Below, piece by piece: positions 35,138 through 42,276 of a stretch of 42,276 bases of DNA (the stretch's first letter is position 1; each line of letters begins with the position of its first letter). The stretch covers positions 1 to 42,276 of the IMG/VR virus record IMGVR_UViG_3300042475_003318, one strand, 5' to 3'. The notes under the pieces were generated by a model, which searched no databases, was not told the DNA's origin, and was given only the letters and a program-made list of their open reading frames with translations. The translations under genes and the position numbers were made by a program. The DNA comes from a virus.

Positions 35138-36835
35138 GTGAATGAGATCATCATTAAGGGCCCACGTTCGTCTAGTGATACGAACCTGTCAGCCATGCGG
35201 TTCCATGAGCTGGCTGTACAGTATTGGCTGAACAAGGTCTTCCAGGTTCAAGATGGCTACCCAGTTCCCGTTATCTTTGCGCCTGTGATGGATGCATTCT
35301 CACAGTTTCAAAATCTGTGGAAAGACCCCAACAATCCATTCGCCTACCTGTTGGACCTGAAAGACTTTAATGGTCAGCCCCTGTATGAACCATACCCTGC
35401 CAACATAAGATACCCCCTGTTGTCAGTTCAGCGCAAGGACTGGTCATTCCGCAACTCTCAGAATTACACATTGCATCCGGCCAGAATCTATGGCTGGGCC
35501 ACTGATGTGGACAACCCCACAAAGAATGACCTGGCCTATGTCATACAACGTCAGAGGCCCATGGCTTGGGACTTCAAATATCAGATAGACTTTCTCTGCT
35601 TGAGGCCAGACACTCAAGCCTACTTTGTTGAGTGCCTCATGGGTGAGTTTTGGCGTTCTGGCGGACCTGAGCCTCAGACATGGATTGATGTTCCATACCC
35701 TGAATGGTTTGGCACTCGATATGTCCGTCTACGGCTGGTGGGCCAACCACAAAACATGACTATGGAGGCTCCACAAGCCAACAGCATAACAGAGTTTCGT
35801 ACCTCCATAACAGTTGTGGTTGAGGGCTACAAGCTTGATGCTGACTACGACCTTGTACCAGCTTTCTGGAAGTTGCGAGTCAACAGCACTGCACCCATGG
35901 CTCCACAAGATTTGGCCTGGATATTCGGTGGTACAGCTTTGGACTTGAGAAGCACCGAGGACAATGAGGTGCTCAACACCAGAAGCCCTCTGCCTCCACC
36001 TGGCCCTGTCATTGCTATACCCACTTTCACCACAGCCTATGATGACTTCTCCCAGTATGAGAAAGGCTTGGCCAAAAACATGTCGAATGGTGTCTTTCTG
36101 AAGGATGAGTGGGTTATCACTCAAACTGATGGATCCACCATTCAACCATCAATTGTTGAGATCAGCGGGAGAAAGTCATTGGCACTCTACAACTCCTCCA
36201 TCGTTCGTAAACTGTCTTTGGGGTCATTCACAAAAGTTAGGGTAGCCATGCTGTGCACTATTAACTATGCCCAAAATCTTAACTCTGCTGAGCTATTCTT
36301 GGGAATGTGTGATAGTTCAGGATTGCCAGTGGGTGAGAGCCTTGCCACAAAGCTTTTCATGGGCTTTTCATGCACACAGGGTTTGACGTTCAATAACGAT
36401 TACAACCCACCTATTTTTGTTTCCACCGATTCAGCACAACCGTATGCTCTGGTTGGCGTTTGGACGGGTGGAGGTGATACTGAAAATCCCACATCTCAAA
36501 AGCCCTGCCTGGCCCCATTGTCGGGAGCATATCGGCGTTCTGTTGTTGTGGCAGACATCACGGTTGTAAACTCAACAACGTTCCAAATTCAAGCCTGGTT
36601 TCTTGACATGGATTTAGCCCGGGTGGACATTACTGATTCTAAATTTAGCTCGTTGGTGCAACAAGCCGATGCGCTCTCCCTTGACGGAGTTTTGCTTCAA
36701 AATGGCGGTTCTGTAAATATCACTAGCGGCACACCCTATGGTACGTTGGATGCAATCAACATTTGTTGGAATGACCAGAATCAAGGGTCGTCCTCATTGT
36801 TGTTGCACTCCGTCGCCGCTGTAAAACTTCAGTAA
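35138..36835 (+). CDS. Large virion-type protein
   Basis: A 565-residue protein from GTG 35138 in the TAGTTAGGGT-GTG context. The N-terminal 270 residues contain aromatic-rich strands (AVQYWLNKVF, FAYLLDLKDF, YPEWFGTRYVRL). The C-terminal half is a Ser/Thr/Asn-rich beta domain (SLGSFTKVRVAMLCTINY, VWTGGGDTENP) that could be a jelly-roll or lectin-like unit. This fits a tail, fibre-adaptor or neck protein. The family is not recognised. Confidence 0.6.
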   Translation: MNEIIIKGPRSSSDTNLSAMRFHELAVQYWLNKVFQVQDGYPVPVIFAPVMDAFSQFQNLWKDPNNPFAYLLDLKDFNGQPLYEPYPANIRYPLLSVQRKDWSFRNSQNYTLHPARIYGWATDVDNPTKNDLAYVIQRQRPMAWDFKYQIDFLCLRPDTQAYFVECLMGEFWRSGGPEPQTWIDVPYPEWFGTRYVRLRLVGQPQNMTMEAPQANSITEFRTSITVVVEGYKLDADYDLVPAFWKLRVNSTAPMAPQDLAWIFGGTALDLRSTEDNEVLNTRSPLPPPGPVIAIPTFTTAYDDFSQYEKGLAKNMSNGVFLKDEWVITQTDGSTIQPSIVEISGRKSLALYNSSIVRKLSLGSFTKVRVAMLCTINYAQNLNSAELFLGMCDSSGLPVGESLATKLFMGFSCTQGLTFNNDYNPPIFVSTDSAQPYALVGVWTGGGDTENPTSQKPCLAPLSGAYRRSVVVADITVVNSTTFQIQAWFLDMDLARVDITDSKFSSLVQQADALSLDGVLLQNGGSVNITSGTPYGTLDAINICWNDQNQGSSSLLLHSVAAVKLQ

Positions 36836-36857
36836 TCCCCCGTCAATTCTTTCACCT

Positions 36858-39725
36858 ATGTCTACGCTGGCTATTGACCGTGTATTCTCAAACGCAACCA
36901 CAAGCCCATATGATGAGATCCCTTGGAGTAAACGAACTGTTGTAATCAACGATGATAGTGGCAAGCCACTCTTCGAGCAGAAGGATGTTGAGGCCCCAGC
37001 TTCTTGGTCTGATCTCGCGGTCAAGATCGTGGCTAGCAAGTACTTCTATGGTACGCATGGAACGTCTGAACGTGAGAATTCTGTTCGTAAACTCATCCAT
37101 CGCGTAGCTAGAACGATTGCTGATTGGGGTATTGATTCTGGCTATTTCAATGCGGAAGACGGTGAGGTTTTCTATCAGGAACTTTCTGCTCTGTGCCTCA
37201 ACCAGTACGGCGTTTTCAACTCGCCAGTGTGGTTCAACGTTGGCCTGTGGCACCAATACAAGGCCGGCATCAACGGAACTTCAGGAGGTTGGGCCTACAA
37301 CTACGAGACAGGCCAAGTTGAAAAGCAGACTCTGCCATATCTTCGTCCTCAAGGTTCAGCCTGTTTCATCCAAAGTGTGGATGACAACATGGACTCGCTG
37401 ATGGCTCTGGCTGCGTCTGAGGCGATGCTCTTTAAGTTTGGCTCTGGTACTGGCACTGACCTGAGCACTATTCGTTCCTCTAAGGAGCGTCTCTCTGGCG
37501 GTGGTCGTCCATCTGGTCCGATGTCGTTCCTGAAAGTGTATGACCAAGTGGCCAACACCATCAAGTCCGGTGGCAAGACACGTCGTGCTGCGAAGATGAA
37601 CACACTTCGTGATTGGCACCCTGACATCGAGGAGTTTATTGTGGCCAAGATGAAGGAGGAGAAGAAAGCCCACGCTCTTATCGATGCTGGCTATGATGGC
37701 TCCTTCAACGGTGAGGCTTACGGCACGGTGGCTTACCAGAACGAGAACCTCTCAGTTCGTGTCAGTGACGAGTTCATGAACGCGGCCATCAACGGTGAGA
37801 AGTGGCCGACACGAGCGGTGACAACTGGTAGTGTGGTTGAGGAGAAAGACGCCTCCAAACTTCTCGACCAGATCGCTGAAGGAACTTGGGTTTGTGGTGA
37901 CCCTGGTTTGCAGTACGACGGAGCCATTCAACGTTGGCACACTTGCAAGGGAACAGAGCCAATCCACTCCACCAACCCATGCTCAGAGTATATCTTCCTC
38001 AACAACACAGCCTGCAACCTGGCCTCGTTGAACCTGATGAAGTTCCGCACTGAGGACGGTCAGTTTGACATTACTAAGTTCAAGGCTGCGGCTCGTATCT
38101 TCATTATTGCCCAAGAGATTCTGGTTGATTCGGCCTCCTATCCAACCAAGCTTATCGCTGAGAACTCTCACATCTTCCGTACACTGGGTCTTGGCTACGC
38201 AAATCTTGGCTCACTCATCATGAGCTATGGTCTGCCTTACGATTCTAAAGAAGGCAACACAATGGCTGGTTCGTTGGCGGCCCTTATGACTGGTGTGGCT
38301 TACACCACGTCAGCTGAGATCGCCTCAGTCAAGGGACCATTCTCTGGGTACAACGATGCCCGTTGCTCTCACATTCAGAAACCTCTGGCTCCCTCCAACA
38401 AGGAGTCAATGCTTGAAGTGATTCGTGCTCACAGCGCAGCCGCTGATAAGCTCGACTCGTCACTGAAACTTCCGGCTAATCTTAGCGATGTCATTGCAGA
38501 GGCCAAGTCTTCATGGAAGTCTGCCTATCAGGAGGGTCTGAATCACGGCTATCGTAATGCTCAAGTTACTGTGGTTGCTCCCACAGGCACCATTGCCTTC
38601 ATGATGGACTGTGACACCACAGGCATTGAACCGGACATCGCCCTGGTGAAGTACAAGACACTTGCCGGTGGCGGTCACTTGAAGATTGTCAACAACACAG
38701 TGCCGACTGCTTTGAAGCAGTTGGGTTACTCCAGTGCTGACATTGCCCGTATCACTGATTACATCTTCAAGCACGATACTATTGAAGATGTTGAAGGTGA
38801 GACAAGCGGCTTGCTGGCTTACCACCTTCCTGTGTTTGACTGTGCTTTCAAGGCAGCCAAAGGCCAACGCTCCATTCCTTGGATGGCCCACCTCAATGTG
38901 ATGGCCGCTGTTCAACCGTTCATCTCTGGAGCCATCTCCAAGACAGTCAACATGCCAGGCAATGCCACGGCAAATGACATTCGCAACGCGTACATTGAGG
39001 CCTGGAAACTTGGTCTGAAGTGTGTGGCTATCTATCGCGATGGCTCCAAGCGTTCTCAGCCTCTTAACACATCGTCAAACGCAGACACGGCTGATACCTC
39101 TGCTTTGAAAGCGCTGGAGGCCAAAGTGGCTCAGTTGGAGTCAGCCCTGCACCAGGTCACAACCAAGGGCGGACCATATCGTGAGCGTCTGCAAGACACT
39201 CGTGAGGCCCTTACCCACAAGTTCAACATCAGTGGCCAAGAGGGTTATGCCACTGTGGGTCTCTACGATGACGGACGCCCCGGTGAACTCTTCATCCAAA
39301 TGGCCAAGGAGGGTTCTACTATGGGTGGCCTGATGGACGCCATTGGAACCTTGACTTCAATCTCCTTGCAGTATGGAGTGCCTCTTCAGACGTTGGTTGA
39401 CAAGTTCTCACACCAACGTTTTGAACCTCATGGTTACACTAGTAATCCGAAGATCAGAACTGCAAGTTCAATCATCGACTACATCTTCCGTTGGATGGAA
39501 AGCGAATTTCCGGACAATGGAAAACATGAGAAAACCTTTGATGTCAGCTCGGGTTCTGCCCAGAAACCCGCGCCTGTTACAATGGTTGAAGGCGCAACCA
39601 AATCCGCCAGCACTTCCACATACAAGAGCGGCCAGTGCTGCACGACGTGCGGCAGCTCCAATGTTCAAATCAGTGGCACATGTGCAACATGCACTAACTG
39701 TGGCACCAGCCTGGGTTGCTCATAG
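36858..39725 (+). CDS. nrdJ: Vitamin B12-dependent (class II) ribonucleoside-diphosphate reductase
   Basis: A 955-residue NrdJ. SACFIQSV holds the first redox Cys (169), STNPCSEYIFLNNTACNLAS (from residue 371) holds the active-site Cys and Glu, and VVAPTGTIAFMMDCDTTGIE near 573 is the substrate-binding loop. PFISGAISKTVNMP is another strongly conserved block. The ~200-residue C-terminus ends with CCTTCG...CATCTNCG, a zinc-ribbon/redox tail. The enzyme reduces ribonucleotides with adenosylcobalamin and needs no oxygen, giving the phage its own dNTP supply. It does not need NrdB. The start lacks an SD sequence. Confidence 0.95.
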   Translation: MSTLAIDRVFSNATTSPYDEIPWSKRTVVINDDSGKPLFEQKDVEAPASWSDLAVKIVASKYFYGTHGTSERENSVRKLIHRVARTIADWGIDSGYFNAEDGEVFYQELSALCLNQYGVFNSPVWFNVGLWHQYKAGINGTSGGWAYNYETGQVEKQTLPYLRPQGSACFIQSVDDNMDSLMALAASEAMLFKFGSGTGTDLSTIRSSKERLSGGGRPSGPMSFLKVYDQVANTIKSGGKTRRAAKMNTLRDWHPDIEEFIVAKMKEEKKAHALIDAGYDGSFNGEAYGTVAYQNENLSVRVSDEFMNAAINGEKWPTRAVTTGSVVEEKDASKLLDQIAEGTWVCGDPGLQYDGAIQRWHTCKGTEPIHSTNPCSEYIFLNNTACNLASLNLMKFRTEDGQFDITKFKAAARIFIIAQEILVDSASYPTKLIAENSHIFRTLGLGYANLGSLIMSYGLPYDSKEGNTMAGSLAALMTGVAYTTSAEIASVKGPFSGYNDARCSHIQKPLAPSNKESMLEVIRAHSAAADKLDSSLKLPANLSDVIAEAKSSWKSAYQEGLNHGYRNAQVTVVAPTGTIAFMMDCDTTGIEPDIALVKYKTLAGGGHLKIVNNTVPTALKQLGYSSADIARITDYIFKHDTIEDVEGETSGLLAYHLPVFDCAFKAAKGQRSIPWMAHLNVMAAVQPFISGAISKTVNMPGNATANDIRNAYIEAWKLGLKCVAIYRDGSKRSQPLNTSSNADTADTSALKALEAKVAQLESALHQVTTKGGPYRERLQDTREALTHKFNISGQEGYATVGLYDDGRPGELFIQMAKEGSTMGGLMDAIGTLTSISLQYGVPLQTLVDKFSHQRFEPHGYTSNPKIRTASSIIDYIFRWMESEFPDNGKHEKTFDVSSGSAQKPAPVTMVEGATKSASTSTYKSGQCCTTCGSSNVQISGTCATCTNCGTSLGCS

Positions 39726-39732
39726 TTAGTCT

Positions 39733-40065
39733 GTGCTTATTGGTATCATAATTCAGGCCACACTTCTGTGTGAACTGGTATTCATGGCCATTACTAGTTT
39801 CCGGATAATTCTGGACACTAGTAATGTGCCATGGCTTCGTTTTGTAAAGCCACTTGTGTTTCTACACCTCCTGGTTTGCTGGTGTCAAACTGCGTTGGTG
39901 TCGCTCATCTACTGGACAACTCCCGTCAAGTGGCCATTCCTTGTGGCAGTGGGTGTGCTTGTTTTGACAGATGTGCTGTTATTATGGCTGTATAGCTTCA
40001 TAAAGAAGACCTATGGGCGAGCCAAGACAAGAAAAGCTTCAACACTTTTTAAGCACCTACGGTGA
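39733..40065 (+). CDS. Small multi-pass membrane protein
   Basis: A 110-residue protein with GTG start in the TAGTTAG-TC-TGTG context. Four hydrophobic segments (LIGIIIQATLLCELVFMAI, a weaker FVKPLVFLHLLVCW region, LVSLIYW and VAVGVLVLTDVLLLWLYSF), then a basic tail. It could be a holin or another small inner-membrane protein. It overlaps the next, coiled-coil gene by 53 nt. Confidence 0.55.
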   Translation: MLIGIIIQATLLCELVFMAITSFRIILDTSNVPWLRFVKPLVFLHLLVCWCQTALVSLIYWTTPVKWPFLVAVGVLVLTDVLLLWLYSFIKKTYGRAKTRKASTLFKHLR

Positions 40066-40339
40066 GTGGGTCTACCGGTTCGCAGTCATACTGGGATTTG
40101 TGGCAGTACTGTGGTTGAACCAAAACTACGTTACAAAGTCAGACTTCTCCAATGAGATCAAGTCATTGAGACAAGACATCACACAAGGCCAGCAGCAAAT
40201 AAACAGCCGCATTGACGCCCTTGTCAATAGCGTCAATGCGGCTAATACAGCCATCGCAGTTACTCAGCAGCGTCAGTCTGAGCTGGATGATCTGAAGCAG
40301 CGGATTCGAGATCTTGAGCGGGAGAATCGGCAGAAGTAG
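40013..40339 (+). CDS. Membrane-anchored coiled-coil protein
   Basis: A 108-residue protein: short polar start, one TM helix (FAVILGFVAVLWLNQNYV), then a ~65-residue Gln/Asp/Leu coiled coil (EIKSLRQDITQGQQQINSRI). An anchor plus periplasmic coiled coil is the layout of inner-membrane spanins; a lysis role next to the membrane protein at 39733 is plausible but unproven. It overlaps its neighbour by 53 nt, and its 3' end overlaps the minus-strand gene at 40260 by 80 nt. Confidence 0.55.
   Translation: MGEPRQEKLQHFLSTYGEWVYRFAVILGFVAVLWLNQNYVTKSDFSNEIKSLRQDITQGQQQINSRIDALVNSVNAANTAIAVTQQRQSELDDLKQRIRDLERENRQK
40206..40242 (-). terminator. 12-bp inverted repeat inside the coiled-coil gene
   Basis: GCCGCATTGACG and CGTCAATGCGGC, 13-nt loop. 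Read leftwards it is followed by TGTTTATTTG, and it begins just beyond the stop of the minus-strand gene at 40260. It probably terminates that gene while lying in the opposite gene's coding sequence. Confidence 0.5.
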
Positions 40340-40850
40340 TCCTGGCCAAAACTTCGGCCGATCGATAGACAGAGATAGCATTCCATGTCTCTCGTGTAAA
40401 GAATGAGTGGCCAGAAAGCCTCTTTCTGTTGGGCAATGTGCACCACTCAAACGCATTGGCCAGACGCCAAATGATGGACCTCAGTTGAGTTTCAGAGATT
40501 GAGTTTGGCAGAACTTCATTGCGTAAAATCACCTCCACACTTCTGTCTTCTGGAGGTGGAATCCTTATACGATTGTGAGACAACACATTTCGATATTCCG
40601 CGCCATAGTGATAAGGATTTCTTGGCACGTGCTCATTGGGGAAGACAAACTTCCATGACTTGTTCAGCACAGCACAGAAATTCTTGATGATCTCCTCTGA
40701 GACATCAAGTGGAGGTTGAGACTGACAGTGGTCCAGAACGAATTTCAACACCAAGTGTGGATTCTCTGGAATCACCATGTTTTCCTGGCCTTGGACTGTA
40801 TTTTCGATGTGTTGGCTAACACCGATTCCACTAACCAAAAAGAATTTCAC
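40260..40850 (-). CDS. Hypothetical protein
   Basis: A 196-residue minus-strand protein from GTG 40850. The centre is mixed (YGAEYRNVLSHNRIRIPPPE), followed by a helical segment RSIIWRLANAFEW and a disordered Ala/Ser tail. No family is recognised. The tail overlaps the coiled-coil gene in the other direction. An ATG start 24 residues downstream is an alternative. Confidence 0.55.
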   Translation of the reverse strand: MKFFLVSGIGVSQHIENTVQGQENMVIPENPHLVLKFVLDHCQSQPPLDVSEEIIKNFCAVLNKSWKFVFPNEHVPRNPYHYGAEYRNVLSHNRIRIPPPEDRSVEVILRNEVLPNSISETQLRSIIWRLANAFEWCTLPNRKRLSGHSFFTRETWNAISVYRSAEVLARTTSADSPAQDLESAASDHPAQTDAAE

Positions 40851-40889
40851 GGTCTGACCCTACCCAACCCAGAGAAAGATGTAAACAAC

Positions 40890-41171
40890 TTACTCAGACT
40901 TACCGAGCCCGTTCCTTATGGTCAGGAGATCTCCCTGCAACTTCTTGATCTTCTCAATTTGCTCTGCCAAGTTGGTGTTCGAACTGTCCATAAAGACGTA
41001 CTGGCCTGAAAGCTTGGTATTTTCTGGGTCTATCTGCTTTCTCAAGACCAAGTCTCCTCTGGCCCTGGCTAGGAGATAGTGGACAGTCTCCAGGGTGTTT
41101 ACTGCAGCTTTGATTCCCTGCGCTGCAGACTTAACACTGAGGTCTAGCAACAATTTCTCGTTCTCTGTCAT
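40890..41171 (-). CDS. Helical hypothetical protein
   Basis: A 93-residue charged helical protein, likely a coiled coil (MTENEKLLLDLSVKSAAQGI and EQIEKIKKLQGDLLTIRNGL). About 20-25 nt upstream (higher coordinates) the minus strand reads AATAAATAC, similar to the T4 late-promoter box TATAAATA; this is tentative. Function unknown. Confidence 0.55.
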   Translation of the reverse strand: MTENEKLLLDLSVKSAAQGIKAAVNTLETVHYLLARARGDLVLRKQIDPENTKLSGQYVFMDSSNTNLAEQIEKIKKLQGDLLTIRNGLGKSE

Positions 41172-41197
41172 GCTGTAAAGAACAGCGTATTTATTCT

Positions 41198-42276
41198 GTG
41201 AACGAAGACACGCTACGGTACGTCCAACTGGATTACTCTGCTAACAGGGATGCCCTGATTCAGCGGATAAGATCTCGTTGGCCAGGTGAGTGGAATGATT
41301 TCATGGCCAGTAACATTGGCATGACCCTGGTCGACCTGATGGCTTGGAACCTTACAACAAGCTCATTTCTCATTAACCGCCAGGTGTCAGAGATGTTTGT
41401 GTCCACGATGACTCTGCGTGAGTCAGCCATTCGCATTGGCAGTCTAGTGGGATACAATCTGGCCAGTGCCAAGCCAGCAACTGTGCTGTGTGAGGCTTCT
41501 ATTGAGTCTGCCATTGCCAATAATGTGACCATTCCAAATGGTTCACTGATTCGAACTGTTACCAACCTACCCTTTGAGGTGGTTGGTGATTACACCATCG
41601 AAGCTGGCAACACGACTCCAGTTCAGACTGTGGCGATCTTTAGCGTGACAGCCACAGGCAATACTGTGGTTCCAAGCCAAGTCACAGCCCAAGGAGGTTC
41701 ATACTACATCGACCTTGTTGACACATCTATCAACTTGCTTGAGTACCTCACAGTGGGTCAAACCATCCAGTTGATCTCTAACAGCACCCTTGTTGATACG
41801 ACTCCACACGTCATCCAACAAATATCATCGTCTGAGGGAGCCATCAGCAACAATCGTATCATTCTTGCCTCGCCCTTGACTGGCACATTTGCTCTTACAA
41901 CCTTTGATGCTCAAGCATACGAGAGTCGCATCCAGTTGGTTCAAGGCCAAACAGTAGTGGAGAAGTTCGTATCACCTGCTGCCATACAGGAGGGTTTCAT
42001 TCTTCGTCTCAACTATCCACAAGTCATCGACGGGTCTGTTAAAGTGGTGGTCAACGACCAGACTTGGACTCAGTTTACATCCATCTATCTGGCTTCGAGT
42101 CAAGACCCAGCGTATGTTGTAAAGACTCTTCCAGATGAAGTTACCATCATTCAGTTTGGCAATGGAAAGTTTGGCCAGATAATCCCAGTGGATGCCACGA
42201 TTGTTGTGACATACCGTGTGGGCGGTGGCACCATTGGCAACATTCCTACTGGAGCGATTGGTTCGTCTTTGAATGG
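41198..42276 (+). CDS. Baseplate wedge protein, gp6/baseplate J-like (3' partial)
   Basis: The frame opens at GTG 41198 and runs off the right edge; at least 359 residues are visible. FMASNIGMTLVDLMAWNLTT near residue 35, LRESAIRIGSLVGY, a beta-rich middle and FGNGKFGQIIPVDATI leading into TYRVGGGTIGN match the baseplate J/gp6 wedge family (FGdGxxGxxPxxga.I.V.YRvGgG..GN). In T4-like phages gp6 dimers form the ring of the baseplate around the hub. It shows that virion-structure genes continue to the right. It diverges from the minus-strand gene at 40890 over 26 bp. Confidence 0.85.
   Translation, partial: MNEDTLRYVQLDYSANRDALIQRIRSRWPGEWNDFMASNIGMTLVDLMAWNLTTSSFLINRQVSEMFVSTMTLRESAIRIGSLVGYNLASAKPATVLCEASIESAIANNVTIPNGSLIRTVTNLPFEVVGDYTIEAGNTTPVQTVAIFSVTATGNTVVPSQVTAQGGSYYIDLVDTSINLLEYLTVGQTIQLISNSTLVDTTPHVIQQISSSEGAISNNRIILASPLTGTFALTTFDAQAYESRIQLVQGQTVVEKFVSPAAIQEGFILRLNYPQVIDGSVKVVVNDQTWTQFTSIYLASSQDPAYVVKTLPDEVTIIQFGNGKFGQIIPVDATIVVTYRVGGGTIGNIPTGAIGSSLN

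Noticed and set aside
38511-38915. Minus-strand frame in nrdJ
   Set aside because: It lies entirely antisense to strongly conserved RNR motifs.
41180-41197. T4-type late promoter TATAAATA for the minus-strand gene at 40890
   Set aside because: Only AATAAATAC is present, and I found no consistent set of such boxes before other structural genes, so it is mentioned but not annotated.

Overview
The window looks like part of a large, tailed, T4-like (myovirus-type) bacteriophage, probably known only from metagenomes. The evidence is tightly packed genes mostly on the plus strand, with many 4-nt stop/start overlaps; a baseplate-wedge (gp6/baseplate J-like) gene running off the right edge; short proteins that share an N-terminal peptide ending in a T4-type prohead-protease site; four tRNAs plus a tmRNA; and many phage-typical metabolic genes. 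No integrase, transposase, CRISPR array or rRNA was seen. Base composition is near 50% G+C and the standard code is used. Few genes have a Shine-Dalgarno sequence, and several have a promoter placed so that transcription would start at or next to the start codon. The host cannot be identified.

Left third (1-12.2 kb): a surface-glycan island. It holds six glycosyltransferase genes or fragments (GT-A types at 203 and 6025, a GT15-like enzyme at 6657, a GT-B-like gene on the minus strand at 5283-6026, a GT-D-like gene at 10280, and a broken GT at 11658-11825). It also has three nucleotide-sugar short-chain dehydrogenase genes, a radical SAM enzyme, a two-repeat IPT/TIG protein, a likely histone-fold protein, and candidate internal-head proteins.

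Middle (12.2-26.2 kb): a 333-bp non-coding regulatory block with long direct repeats. It is followed by genes behind sigma70-like promoters (TTTACA-N16/17-TATACT): UV-damage endonuclease, small phage proteins, two lysine-rich repeat proteins, a PcfJ-like protein, an APS-kinase-like P-loop protein, a GGCT-like protein and a secreted lysozyme-like protein. Next come an RNA locus (tmRNA with an unusually long acidic tag, and a tRNA-like element), a trypsin-fold protease, and tRNAs for Pro, Val, Arg and Thr with a second aberrant tRNA-like element.

Right (26.2-42.3 kb): a compact nucleic-acid ligase-like protein, GDP-fucose synthase, an FtsZ/tubulin-like GTPase co-translated with a candidate internal-head protein, another GT, a UDG-like fusion and a thymidylate-synthase-like protein in overlapping frames, a parS-like palindrome beside an operator and a leaderless amidoligase gene, a virion-type protein, B12-dependent ribonucleotide reductase, a membrane/coiled-coil pair, and the baseplate gene.

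Taken together, the phage appears to build or remodel nucleotide sugars and glycans (ten GT genes or fragments and four SDRs), make its own dNTPs, adjust host translation, and package accessory proteins in its head. Product names come from reading motifs, not from database searches.
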